Shown one piece after another: positions 7,452 to 15,461 of a stretch of 32,573 nt of DNA (position 1 is its first letter; every line of letters starts with the position of its first letter). The notes under the pieces were generated by a model. It ran no database searches and was not told the DNA's origin. It saw only the letters and a program-made list of their open reading frames with translations. The stretch spans positions 1 through 32,573 of the forward strand of contig CAMAPJ010000028.1 of assembly GCA_945860085.1 (NCBI GenBank). Reading direction: 5' to 3'. Origin of the DNA: Synechococcus sp. UW140. Lineage in GTDB: Bacteria > Cyanobacteriota > Cyanobacteriia > PCC-6307 > Cyanobiaceae. The position numbers and the translations under genes are program-made.

Positions 7452-8500
7452 GCGACGCCCCCGCCGGCCCCCTCCCGGAGCCGGGGCTCCCCCAGCCGGA
7501 TCGGCCAACCGAGCCCCAGCCCCCAGCCCTGGAGGCCCTCGCCCAGCGGCTGCTCAATTCGGCAGGCCTAGCCAGCAAGCGCGATATCCAGGCGCCGGCC
7601 GCTCGCTTTGCCCATCAGCCCTTCCCCCAGCTTGGCCTTGCCGCCGCCCTAGGCGATGACGCCGCCCTGCTCCCCGCCACGGCGGCCCCCTTGCTGCTCG
7701 CCTGCGAAGGCCTCCATCCCGGCCTGGTGGAGGAAGACCCCTGGTTTGCTGGCTGGAGCGGGGTGTTGGTGAATCTCAGCGACATCGCTGCCATGGGCGG
7801 CACCCCTGTGGCCCTGGTCAACAGCCTTTGGGGTACGGAGGCCGGCCCGGCTGAGGCCCTGCTCGCTGGCATGGCCCGGGCCTGCGAAGTGTTTGGCGTG
7901 CCGATGGTGGGGGGGCACACCAATTTGCACAGTCCCTATACCGCCCTCTCGGTGGCGGTGCTGGGCGCGGCCCGGGGGCCGGTGCTCTCGGCCCGGGCCG
8001 CCCGTCCCGGCGATCGCTGCGTGCTGCTGGTCAATACCAGCGGCCGCTTTTACCGCCACTACCCCTTCTGGGATGCGGCCACCAGCGCCGATCCGGCCCT
8101 GCTGCGGGCCCATCTGGCCCTGCTGGTGCTGCTAGCCGGCCAGGGCCTGGTCCACGGCGCCAAGGACATCAGCATGGGCGGCCTAGTCGGCACCGCCGTG
8201 ATGTTCGCCGAGGCGGCCGGCTGCCGGCTGGATCTGGAGCTCGATGCGATCAAGCCGCCCCCTGGTGTGGAGCTGGAGACCTGGCTGGCCTGCTTCCCCA
8301 GTTTCGGCTTCCTGCTGGCGGTGGCCCCGGCCCAGCTGGCGGGACTGCAGCAGCTGATCGCGGCCTACCCCGACCTGCTCTGCGCCGAGATCGGCGCCTT
8401 TGCCCCTGGCGCTAGTGCGGTGGTGTGGCGCCAGGGCGGGCACTGCCACAGCTTCTGGCAGGGCCACGAGCTCCTAACCGGCTTCGGGGCCTTGGGCTGA
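7448..8500 (+). CDS. nitF: AIR synthase-like (PurM/ThiL superfamily) protein, Sll0787 family
   Basis: The 350-residue product belongs to the PurM/ThiL/HypE/SelD superfamily of ATP-using enzymes that activate amides or carboxylates by phosphorylation. Visible markers are GDDAALLPA near residue 73 (metal/ATP-binding acidic pair), VNLSDIAAMGGTPVALVNSLW near residue 103, GGHTN near residue 154 and KDISMGGLVGTAVMFAEAAG near residue 238. It is too short for real purM context and sits in the Nit1C cluster, so it is the Sll0787-type paralogue. The ATG at 7448 was chosen because it overlaps the nitE stop; the frame is open upstream, but that part lies inside nitE. Confidence 0.9.
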   Translation: MSDAPAGPLPEPGLPQPDRPTEPQPPALEALAQRLLNSAGLASKRDIQAPAARFAHQPFPQLGLAAALGDDAALLPATAAPLLLACEGLHPGLVEEDPWFAGWSGVLVNLSDIAAMGGTPVALVNSLWGTEAGPAEALLAGMARACEVFGVPMVGGHTNLHSPYTALSVAVLGAARGPVLSARAARPGDRCVLLVNTSGRFYRHYPFWDAATSADPALLRAHLALLVLLAGQGLVHGAKDISMGGLVGTAVMFAEAAGCRLDLELDAIKPPPGVELETWLACFPSFGFLLAVAPAQLAGLQQLIAAYPDLLCAEIGAFAPGASAVVWRQGGHCHSFWQGHELLTGFGALG

Positions 8501-8554
8501 GCTGGCCGGGCCCTGGCGCCCGATCGGTTCGCCGCCCTGCTCTCGGCTGTTGCG

Positions 8555-8896
8555 ATGCACACTCCGCCGGGGCCGTGGCTTCGCCACGATCGGCCCATCC
8601 CTCGCCATGGCCTGCCTGTGCCGGAAGTGCTGCTGACGCTGGAGTGGCCCGATGGCCAGAGCTCCCAGCTCTATTCGCCTTCCACGGTGATCTACGACTA
8701 CCTGCGACCCGGCGAGAGCCTGCCGGTGGCTGAGTTCGGCGAGCGGGCCAGGGCGGCCCTGGCCCGGGCCAGGGAACGGGTTCGGGCCCGCTACGGCTTT
8801 GCCTGCACTCGCACGGATGAAGAACAGCGCCGCCTGGAGCCCTGGCTGGCCCGGTTTGGCGCCGATCAGCTGGTACGCATCAGTGCTGGGGCCTGA
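8555..8896 (+). CDS. nitG: Nit1C small protein (MSMEG_0570 family)
   Basis: This 113-residue protein of the MSMEG_0570 nitrogen-starvation family has LEWPDGQSSQLYSPSTVIYDYL, then VAEFGERARAALARARERVRARYGFACT. Its biochemical role is unknown. Family members are normally about 90-95 residues and begin near the PEVLLTLEWPDG segment, so the GTG at 8618 is a serious alternative start to the ATG at 8555. Last gene of the forward Nit1C run, 54 bases after nitF. Its stop abuts the stop of the convergent minus-strand gene with no base between, leaving no room for a separate terminator. Confidence 0.85.
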   Translation: MHTPPGPWLRHDRPIPRHGLPVPEVLLTLEWPDGQSSQLYSPSTVIYDYLRPGESLPVAEFGERARAALARARERVRARYGFACTRTDEEQRRLEPWLARFGADQLVRISAGA

Positions 8897-10069
8897 TTAG
8901 TGCTGGCGGCTGATCGGGGCAGCGGGCTCGTCGCCAACCTGGCCGGGCTCTGGCTGTCCCATCCCTGTGATCAGCTCCCCTTCGAGAACCATGTTGAAGC
9001 GCAGCAGGTCTTCATCGTTGAGCTGCTGACGGCTGGAGCGCTGGAAGAAGGTCTCAAGGATTTCCCGGCCCCGGGAGGCGTCCCAGCCCAACTGGCCGAG
9101 CAGCTGGTCGCTCTGGGCGAGCAGATCCACCCGACGCAGGGGGACCGGCACGCTGGCTGGATCACTGGGTGACGGCAACTGGCGCACCGCCGCCAGGTAG
9201 GCGACTAGGTCGCCGTAGCTGGTGAGGCGGCTGCGGCTGGGATGGCCGAAGGCCCGCTGCAGATAGATCGATTCCTGCTCCCGCAGCCAGCCCAGCCGTT
9301 GCAGCTGGATATCGAGGGCCGCCAATTCATCGCTCCAGTCCTCCGGATCGGCAGGGAGCTCGCTGGCCGCGGCTGAACTGGCCGCGGCTGAACTGCTCGC
9401 GGCCGAAATGGCAGGGCCGGAACCGGCTGGCGGCAGCTCGGTGCTGGCGCTCGCCCCTGGTTCAGCCATGGGGACCGGGTCCTCGGGCGACTGGGATTCC
9501 GCCCCGGCCTTTTCGTCGGCCTGAGCGGAGAGCGTCCCAGCAGCGGCCGGGCCATCGGCTGATGCTGGCCGCCCAGGCCCCGCCGCTGGCTGCGACTCCG
9601 GTGCACTGGTCTCCGGCGCTGGCGGCTTGGCGGCTAGGGCGGCTGGGAAGACGGAGGCTTGGCTCTGGGGCCGTGCCGCCTTGGCTTGGGCCCCTGGCAA
9701 GGAGGGCGGCTTGGCGGCAGGCCGGTCTTGGGCCTGGCCGGCGGGAGTGGGGGGGACGGCGGTCCGGGAAATGGCCTGAAGGCCTGGCTGTAGTGGCGCC
9801 GGGGCTGGTCCTGGGCGCTGGCCCTGGGGGCCTCGACTGGGGGGCTTGCTCGTCGCCGCAGGCGAGGCCTGGCCGGCCGCTGGTTGGGATGCCTGGCGTG
9901 GGGTAACTGCTAGTCGTTGCTGCAGGCGCACTAGGGCCCGGTCTTCGGCCGCCTCGGCAGCGGCGGCTTCGCCCAGGGCACTGCCGAGGCACTGGTCGCC
10001 GCTCCAGCCCGTCACCAGCACCACCCAACGCTCCCCCTCGGCATGAACAAGCTGGGCCTGAAAGTGCAT
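8897..10069 (-). CDS. Conserved picocyanobacterial protein of unknown function, two domains joined by an Ala/Pro linker
   Basis: The 390-residue product has a conserved-looking N-terminal 55 residues (MHFQAQLVHAEGERWVVLV and onward). A low-complexity Pro/Ala/Gln linker covers about residues 60-240. A conserved C-terminal domain from about residue 242 carries LDIQLQRLGWLREQES, LQRAFGHPSRSRLTSYGDL and FFQRSSRQQLNDEDLLRFN. I know no function for it. The N-terminus resembles a small strand-rich domain; the C-terminal part is helical and may bind a partner or nucleic acid, which is a guess. The ATG is 72 bases from the divergent TerC start, so the two share a promoter region. It converges on nitG. 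The linker contains Ala-rich repeats (SAAASSAAASE) that look slippage-derived. Confidence 0.75.
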   Translation of the reverse strand: MHFQAQLVHAEGERWVVLVTGWSGDQCLGSALGEAAAAEAAEDRALVRLQQRLAVTPRQASQPAAGQASPAATSKPPSRGPQGQRPGPAPAPLQPGLQAISRTAVPPTPAGQAQDRPAAKPPSLPGAQAKAARPQSQASVFPAALAAKPPAPETSAPESQPAAGPGRPASADGPAAAGTLSAQADEKAGAESQSPEDPVPMAEPGASASTELPPAGSGPAISAASSSAAASSAAASELPADPEDWSDELAALDIQLQRLGWLREQESIYLQRAFGHPSRSRLTSYGDLVAYLAAVRQLPSPSDPASVPVPLRRVDLLAQSDQLLGQLGWDASRGREILETFFQRSSRQQLNDEDLLRFNMVLEGELITGMGQPEPGQVGDEPAAPISRQH

Positions 10070-10141
10070 GGACTCGGGGTGGCCGCCCTGGGCTCGATCA
10101 AGGCTTTCTAGAGTGGCCCCTCCGGCTGTGCTGCAGAACGA

Positions 10142-10918
10142 ATGGAAGCGCAGGCGATCCCCACGATTACTCCCCTGATTGAGTCCGCCGACCAGTGGGG
10201 CGAAATTCTGGTGCTGCTGCCCCTGCTGGTGGCCCTGGAAGTGGTGCTCTCCGCCGATAACGCCATCGCTTTGGCCGCAATTTCAAGGGGGCTGAAGGAC
10301 CCCACCCGCCAGACCCAGGCCCTCAACCTTGGCCTGGCCCTGGCCCTGGTGTTCCGCCTCGGCCTGATTGCCGCCGCCGAATGGGTGATTGATTTCTGGC
10401 CCCTGCAGCTGGCGGCCGCCGGCTACCTGCTTTGGCTGGCCACCACCAGCTTGCTACCCCTGCTGCGCAGCGAAGCCACCGAGGCCGACGCCGCTCCGGG
10501 GGACCAGGCCGCCGGCGACGGGGCTAGTGATGGCGACGGGGCCCAGGCGCCCCACAACCGCGGCCTGACCTCAGTGATTGCCACCTTGGCCCTCACCGAC
10601 CTGGCCTTCTCCCTCGACAGCGTTGCCGCGGCGGTGGCCGTTAGCGACCGACTGCCCCTGGTGATGACCGGAGCGGCGATCGGGGTGGTGGCCCTACGGC
10701 TGACGGCGGGCCTGTTCATCCGCTGGTTGGCGGTGTTTCGCCACCTAGAGGCTGCCGGATACCTCGCCGTGGGCCTGGTGGGGGTGCGCCTGATCGTGCG
10801 GCTGGTGGCCCCCCAGCTGGTGCCGCCCGAGTGGGTGCTGCTCAGCGTCGTCGGGCTCCTGTTTGCCTGGGGCTTCTCGGCTCGCAAGCCGGCCCCGGCC
10901 GAGCCCTCTCCCTCCTGA
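10142..10918 (+). CDS. TerC-family integral membrane protein (probable metal, likely Mn, exporter)
   Basis: This 258-residue multi-pass membrane protein has the TerC signature LSADNAIALAAISRGL at about residues 37-52 and the second acidic membrane motif LTDLAFSLDSVAAAVAVSD at about residues 150-168. The conserved Asp residues within membrane helices are the metal-binding positions known from this family. Bacterial TerC/Alx/YkoY members export manganese or help metallate exported proteins, and two GDT1-type Mn transporters occur elsewhere in this window. A hydrophilic loop near residues 118-140 (Asp/Gly/Ala-rich) separates the two halves. The start was taken at the ATG following the divergent promoter region; the DUF6464 gene follows ten bases after the stop. 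Confidence 0.85.
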   Translation: MEAQAIPTITPLIESADQWGEILVLLPLLVALEVVLSADNAIALAAISRGLKDPTRQTQALNLGLALALVFRLGLIAAAEWVIDFWPLQLAAAGYLLWLATTSLLPLLRSEATEADAAPGDQAAGDGASDGDGAQAPHNRGLTSVIATLALTDLAFSLDSVAAAVAVSDRLPLVMTGAAIGVVALRLTAGLFIRWLAVFRHLEAAGYLAVGLVGVRLIVRLVAPQLVPPEWVLLSVVGLLFAWGFSARKPAPAEPSPS

Positions 10919-10928
10919 TACGGGTCGA

Positions 10929-11273
10929 ATGATGCGGGTTGAGTTGCGCCAGGCCGGCACGGACCAGCTGCTCGAGCAGCTTGAACTTGATGAGGTGCCC
11001 TTCCCCGGCCGCTGGCTTGCGGTAGGCGAACGCAGTTTTCTGGTGATGCAGCGGCACCACCGCTACCAGCTGCGCAATGGCCTCTATGAACTGGAAACCG
11101 TCGCCCTGCAGGTGAAGGCCGAGCATCAGCCGGCAGAAGCCCGCTTGTGGCAAGGGCGCTGGGTGATCGGCGATCCCAACTGCCGCTTCAATGCCCGTAC
11201 GCCCCTGTTGCGCTGTGCCGTCCTGCCGGAAGGACCCTGCCTGCGTTGCGGCCACTTTGAGCCGGCCAGCTGA
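10929..11273 (+). CDS. DUF6464 family protein
   Basis: The 114-residue protein has the cyanobacterial DUF6464 layout: a strand-rich N-terminal part (FPGRWLAVGERSFLVMQRHHRY) and a C-terminal cysteine motif, IGDPNCRFNARTPLLRCAV followed by CLRCGH. The three or four cysteines could bind a metal; no function is known. Two ATG codons are adjacent at 10929 and 10932; I used the first. It follows the TerC gene by ten bases and is likely in the same transcript. Confidence 0.82.
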   Translation: MMRVELRQAGTDQLLEQLELDEVPFPGRWLAVGERSFLVMQRHHRYQLRNGLYELETVALQVKAEHQPAEARLWQGRWVIGDPNCRFNARTPLLRCAVLPEGPCLRCGHFEPAS

Positions 11274-11302
11274 CCGGCCAGCTGCTTGCCCAGCTGCCTG
11301 GC

Positions 11303-11338
11303 CAGCTCAGTACCCAGCTCAGTACCCAGCTCTGTACC
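11303..11338 (+). repeat. Three 12-bp tandem units in the DUF6464-helicase gap
   Basis: CAGCTCAGTACC occurs at 11303 and 11315, and CAGCTCTGTACC at 11327. The surrounding bases 11266-11355 are rich in CCAGCTG and ACCGGCCAG, which gives many alternative stems. I see no gene here; slippage-type growth is the simplest reading. Confidence 0.75.
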
Positions 11339-11415
11339 CACCTGACCGGCCAGGACGATCAGGCAGGTCCAACTCAGTTCGGCCCTAGGGTGGTCCGAAC
11401 TTCACAAGGCTTGCC

Positions 11416-12903
11416 ATCGCTCTCCTGACCCACCCCGCTCCGGGCCAGGAGCCAGGCGCCAGCCTCCAGTCCCCATCGCTTGATCCGGTCGCCAGCGGAA
11501 CCCCTGCCCCAGTCGCCGACTTCGAGTCCCTCGGCCTGTGCAGGCCCTTGCTTGAAGCGATCGCCGCCAAGGGCTACTCCAGCCCGTCGCCGATCCAGCT
11601 GCAATGCATCCCGGCCGTGCTCGCCGGCCATGACGTGATGGCGGCGGCCCAGACGGGCACCGGCAAGACCGCCGGCTTCACCCTGCCGATGCTTGAGCGG
11701 CTGCGCCACGGCCCCCACGCCCGCAACAACATCGTGCGGGCCCTAGTGCTGACGCCCACCCGCGAGCTGGCGGCCCAGGTTGCGGAAAGCGTGGCGGCCT
11801 ATGGGCGCTTTCTCGATCTGCGCTCCGATGTGGTTTTTGGTGGCGTCAAGATCAACCCCCAGATGATGCGGCTGCGCCGGGGCGCCGATGTGCTGGTGGC
11901 CACCCCTGGCCGCCTGATGGATCTGCATCAGCAGAATGCGATTCGGCTCGATCGCGTTGAGATTTTGGTGCTCGATGAGGCCGATCGCATGCTCGATATG
12001 GGCTTCATTCGCGATATTCAGAAGATCCTGGCCCTGATGCCACCGAAGCGCCAGAACCTGCTGTTCTCCGCCACCTTCAATCCCTCGATCCGCAAGCTGG
12101 CTACGGGTCTGTTGCACAACCCGGTGCAATTGCAGGCCTCCCCGGAAAATCGTACGGCCACATCCGTCGAGCAGGTGATGCATCCCTGCGATATGGCCCG
12201 TAAACCCGATTTGCTGCATCATTTGATCGCCAGCAACAACTGGCAGCAGGTGTTGGTGTTTGCCCGCACCAAGCACGGCTCCAACCGCATGGCCGAACGG
12301 CTGCTGCATGAAGGCATTGCGGCGGCGGCGATCCATGGCAACAAGAGCCAGGGGGCCCGCACCCGGGCCTTAGCCGAATTCAAGAGTGGTGTGGTGCGGG
12401 TGCTGGTGGCCACTGACCTAGCTGCCCGCGGCATCGATATTCAGCAGTTGCCCCACGTGGTCAACCTGGACCTGCCCAATGTGGCCGAAGATTATGTGCA
12501 TCGCATCGGCCGCACCGGCCGCGCTGGCCTGAGCGGCCATGCCATCTCTTTAGTAGCCGCCGAAGAACACGAACTGCTGCGGGCGATTGAGCGCATGATC
12601 GGCAATCCCTTACCGCGGCAAGAAGTGCCGGGCTTTGAGCCCACCATCCACTCGGCTCCGCCCCTGGATCTCAGCGGTGGCCGCGGCAAGGGCGGCTCCC
12701 GCGGGCGCAGTGGTGGTGGCGGTGGCTCCTATGGGGGCGGCGGCGGAGGTGGCCGGGGCGGCAGTGCGGGAGGCAGCCGCGCTGGCTCCAGCCGTGGGGG
12801 TTCTAGCGGTGGTGGCGGCGGCGCGGGCGGTAGCGCTAGGGGGCCCCGCAGCGCCGGTGGCCGTGGTTCCGAAGCGCCGATTCGACGCAGCCGCCCGGCC
12901 TAG
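11416..12903 (+). CDS. DEAD-box RNA helicase (RhlE/CrhR type), start codon unclear
   Basis: All core helicase motifs are present: the Q motif (FESLGL then GYSSPSPIQ), motif [10 protein letters not shown], Ia PTRELAAQ, Ib [36 protein letters not shown] and [10 protein letters not shown]. The enzyme unwinds RNA duplexes using ATP. The last 85 or so residues are Gly/Arg/Ser-rich, an RGG-like RNA-binding tail. The frame is open from 11389, but no ATG, GTG or TTG occurs before TTG 11548, which would cut off the Q-motif phenylalanine encoded at 11521. ATC at 11416, six bases after AAGG, is the best-placed rare start; CTG at 11437 is another. A frameshift or sequencing error just upstream is equally possible. 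Confidence 0.9.
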   Translation: MALLTHPAPGQEPGASLQSPSLDPVASGTPAPVADFESLGLCRPLLEAIAAKGYSSPSPIQLQCIPAVLAGHDVMAAAQTGTGKTAGFTLPMLERLRHGPHARNNIVRALVLTPTRELAAQVAESVAAYGRFLDLRSDVVFGGVKINPQMMRLRRGADVLVATPGRLMDLHQQNAIRLDRVEILVLDEADRMLDMGFIRDIQKILALMPPKRQNLLFSATFNPSIRKLATGLLHNPVQLQASPENRTATSVEQVMHPCDMARKPDLLHHLIASNNWQQVLVFARTKHGSNRMAERLLHEGIAAAAIHGNKSQGARTRALAEFKSGVVRVLVATDLAARGIDIQQLPHVVNLDLPNVAEDYVHRIGRTGRAGLSGHAISLVAAEEHELLRAIERMIGNPLPRQEVPGFEPTIHSAPPLDLSGGRGKGGSRGRSGGGGGSYGGGGGGGRGGSAGGSRAGSSRGGSSGGGGGAGGSARGPRSAGGRGSEAPIRRSRPA

Positions 12904-12954
12904 AGCCGGCGGGCGCAATGCAATTGGCCGGCCTAGGCCCCGCTCTGGACCTGC

Positions 12955-13689
12955 TCAGGGATTGGCGATCAGAACCCGGGCAGACTGCCGTTGGCTCAAG
13001 ATCGCTGCGCCCCGTTCCCAGGCGCAGCGGCGGGCCAGAAGTTCTAAATCGTCAAACCAGGTGGTTTTGGTCATCTGGCCGCCATGCAGGCGAATGTGAT
13101 AAACGTAGGCATCAATGACTAGGCCAGGCGCCAGGCTTGTGACAGCCATCATCATGCCAATGTCTTCTCCTTGGGGCAGACCCATCCAGCCGCCGGCCCG
13201 TTTGAGCAGATTGGCCTCGACAAGCAGGGTTGTGGGGCCTAAGGGGATCGGGTGATTGGGGCTGGGCCAGGCGCGCCAGATTGCGCCGGGGGAACAGGCT
13301 CCGGCAGCGATGATTTCCGGGTCGATCGAGTCGTCGTCCGTGCAGTAGCCAGCCGCCCAAAGGGCGCTGGGCTGGCTGTGAATCGCCTCCAGCCTGTTAT
13401 CGATTGAGTGGGGATAGAGCCAGTCGTCATCATCGGCGCTGGTGATCCAGTCTCCTTTGGCCACCACCAAGCCGAGATTGCGGGCCGCCGCCTGGCCGAT
13501 CGGCCGGGGGCTGGTGATGATTGTGGCGCGCTCGGCTAACTCCTCTGGGATGGTGGCAGTTGGATTGCCATCAATCACAATTACATGTTCAACCGGGCAG
13601 CAGTTGTCTTTGAGGCTCTGGTTCAGTTCCACCAGCATGCTCAACCGGTCCGGCAGCAACCTGGTGGGCGTGATCACACTGATGGTCAT
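12955..13689 (-). CDS. Family 2 glycosyltransferase
   Basis: The 244-residue protein has the GT-A fold of family 2. The N-terminal MTISVITPTRLLPDRLSML, the sugar-nucleotide segment IGQAAARNLGLVVAKGDWIT and the acidic metal-binding motif SADDDDW at about residue 95 are clear. A GEDIGMMMA segment near residue 185 sits where the ED-type catalytic base is found. It has no membrane helix, so it probably works in the cytoplasm on a cell-surface polysaccharide or glycolipid; acceptor and sugar cannot be inferred. It is alone on its strand between the helicase and a gene-poor stretch, which is a common setting for recently acquired surface-sugar genes. Confidence 0.85.
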   Translation of the reverse strand: MTISVITPTRLLPDRLSMLVELNQSLKDNCCPVEHVIVIDGNPTATIPEELAERATIITSPRPIGQAAARNLGLVVAKGDWITSADDDDWLYPHSIDNRLEAIHSQPSALWAAGYCTDDDSIDPEIIAAGACSPGAIWRAWPSPNHPIPLGPTTLLVEANLLKRAGGWMGLPQGEDIGMMMAVTSLAPGLVIDAYVYHIRLHGGQMTKTTWFDDLELLARRCAWERGAAILSQRQSARVLIANP

Positions 13690-14338
13690 GGAGAGAGGGG
13701 GTGCTGCGGATGGCAGATGTTGGGGAATGTCTTGGCGTCGCCTGGGACCTGAATTTGGTTTGCCCTGCTTAATCCCAACGCCGGAATCGATATGGACTGG
13801 GCGTTACCGCACAACTGCCTGATGACTGCCTCTTGAAGGCTGCAATTTATCTGGCTTTTGGGGTTGGTTTGTCGGTTCTCTCGAGTTCAGCGATTTGAAC
13901 CGGGCTGGACGGTTCTGGTCATGGCAGGATCCCTGCTCGAATCAGGCACCAAGGAACAATCAACGGTTCCTGGTGCAGGGAGGGCAAGCGATTGGGTTGG
14001 ACGCTGACATTGGCATTGCAGGATTACGGTGGTCCAACAGCGAGACCGCTACTGAAGTGACCAACCCCTGGGTCAATAGCTGTCAACTCATCAGGGATTC
14101 TAGGCTGAAAAAGCAGGCATTTGTAGTTGATTTTGGTCCTATCTTGTTGGCAGGTGGATTGCTTTTGAGACTTGGGATGGGACTGCCAGCTCAAAGGTTC
14201 TTTAGAGAGTAGGTCGGGCTGGTTCCGGTTGGGTGTGGGGGTTTTGGCTCCGCGATATCTCTGGCCCTGGAGCAGGTGCCGTTCTGGTTCGGGCGCGATC
14301 CGGTGAGCCCGATCGCTTCAGTGGCAATCGCCTGGGTT
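13690..14338. other. Gene-poor stretch between the glycosyltransferase and fmt
   Basis: About 650 bases, noticeably less GC-rich than the flanks. The only long frame is 13895-14212 on the plus strand, 105 codons from a TTG. Its product has no motif I recognise, no clear ribosome-binding site and uncertain codon preference. It might be a decayed surface-polysaccharide gene. I saw no RNA gene, transposase fragment or terminator here. Confidence 0.5.
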
Positions 14339-15415
14339 TTAGCCCAGCCGATCCCCCACCCGAGCTCCTAGCTGTTGCAGTAAAGCCTGGCCGCTGACCA
14401 CTGCCTTGCCCTCTAGCTGGGCGGAACGCACTAATAGGGGGCAGCCGGCGCTGGCCACCACCAGCCCCAGCTCCTTGATCACGGCCAGCACCGTGCCAGG
14501 TTCGGCGCCAGGCTGGGTGGCCCCAATCGGAGCGGCGCCAGAGGGACTGGCGGCAGCAGCGCTTGCCGCCTGGATGGCGGGATCGTGGCGCAGCAGCTCG
14601 GCCGCTTCGGGGCTGAGCTGGTCCGCCAGCCGTTGCACCAGGGGTTCTGTGGCCAGCAGTTTGAGTCGCTTGCCGCCCCAGCTGGTCTGGGCGTTGGGGT
14701 AGAGCCCCATGACGCGGCGATGGACCTGTAGGGCCGATTGCTGCCAGTTGATCTGCAGGTCGGCCTTGGTGAGCAGCCGGGCCGTGGTGAGGCCCTCGCT
14801 GGCCTGGGGGCGCACCCCCAGGCGGGCCAGCCGCTCCGCTTCTGGGCCGGGACCGGCGGCAGCAACCAGGGGCAGGGCCTCCACCAGTAGTTCGGCGGTG
14901 AGGAGCGACAGCCGCTCGCCCAGCTGGGCCGCGTTCTCCAGGAGGCCAATCGTCAGTGCGCGCTCCAGCAACACCGGCCCCGTATCCAGGCCGGCCTCCA
15001 TCGCCATGATTCCCACCCCGGTTTGGGCGTCTCCATCCAGCAGGCTCCACTGGATTGGTCCGGCGCCGCGCCAGCGGGGTAGCAGGGAGCCGTGGCCGTT
15101 CCAGCAGCCCAGGGGCGGCTGATCCAGCACGGCCTGGGGAAGGATCTGGCCGAAAGCCACCACCACCGAGACCTCAGCGCCAAGGGCAGCGAGCTCGGCC
15201 TGGCACTCGCAATCGCGGCGGATCCTCTGGGGCGTGAACACCGGCAAAGCCAGCTCCAAGGCCCGGGCCTTCACGGGTGAAGCCATCAGTTCCTTGCCCC
15301 GGCCCCGGCGCCGGTCCGGCTGGCTCACCACCCCAACCAGCTCGTGACCGGCGGCCACCAGGGCCTCCAGGCTGGGCACGGCGTAGGCGGGGGTACCCCA
15401 GAACAGGATTTTCAT
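14339..15415 (-). CDS. fmt: Methionyl-tRNA formyltransferase
   Basis: The enzyme moves a formyl group from 10-formyl-tetrahydrofolate to Met-tRNA(fMet) for initiation. The catalytic residues Asn106, His108 and Asp144 are in the same numbered positions as in the E. coli enzyme, within CWNGHGSLLPRWRGAGPI and GLDTGPVL; the N-terminal MKILFWGTPAYAVPSLEAL is also classical. At 358 residues it is 20-40 longer than usual, because of an Ala/Pro insertion at about residues 290-315 in the C-terminal tRNA-binding domain. The ATG at 15415 gives the standard N-terminus; the frame is open further upstream but that part lies over pmbA. It follows pmbA by 46 bases. Confidence 0.96.
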   Translation of the reverse strand: MKILFWGTPAYAVPSLEALVAAGHELVGVVSQPDRRRGRGKELMASPVKARALELALPVFTPQRIRRDCECQAELAALGAEVSVVVAFGQILPQAVLDQPPLGCWNGHGSLLPRWRGAGPIQWSLLDGDAQTGVGIMAMEAGLDTGPVLLERALTIGLLENAAQLGERLSLLTAELLVEALPLVAAAGPGPEAERLARLGVRPQASEGLTTARLLTKADLQINWQQSALQVHRRVMGLYPNAQTSWGGKRLKLLATEPLVQRLADQLSPEAAELLRHDPAIQAASAAAASPSGAAPIGATQPGAEPGTVLAVIKELGLVVASAGCPLLVRSAQLEGKAVVSGQALLQQLGARVGDRLG

Positions 15416-15461
15416 GGCGTCTGCGATGGCGATTGCCCCGGCAACCGCGCCAGCATTGCCA

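Noticed and set aside
13895-14212. 105-codon plus-strand frame as a real gene
   Set aside because: TTG start, no ribosome site and no recognisable motif; kept only as a note on the gene-poor stretch.
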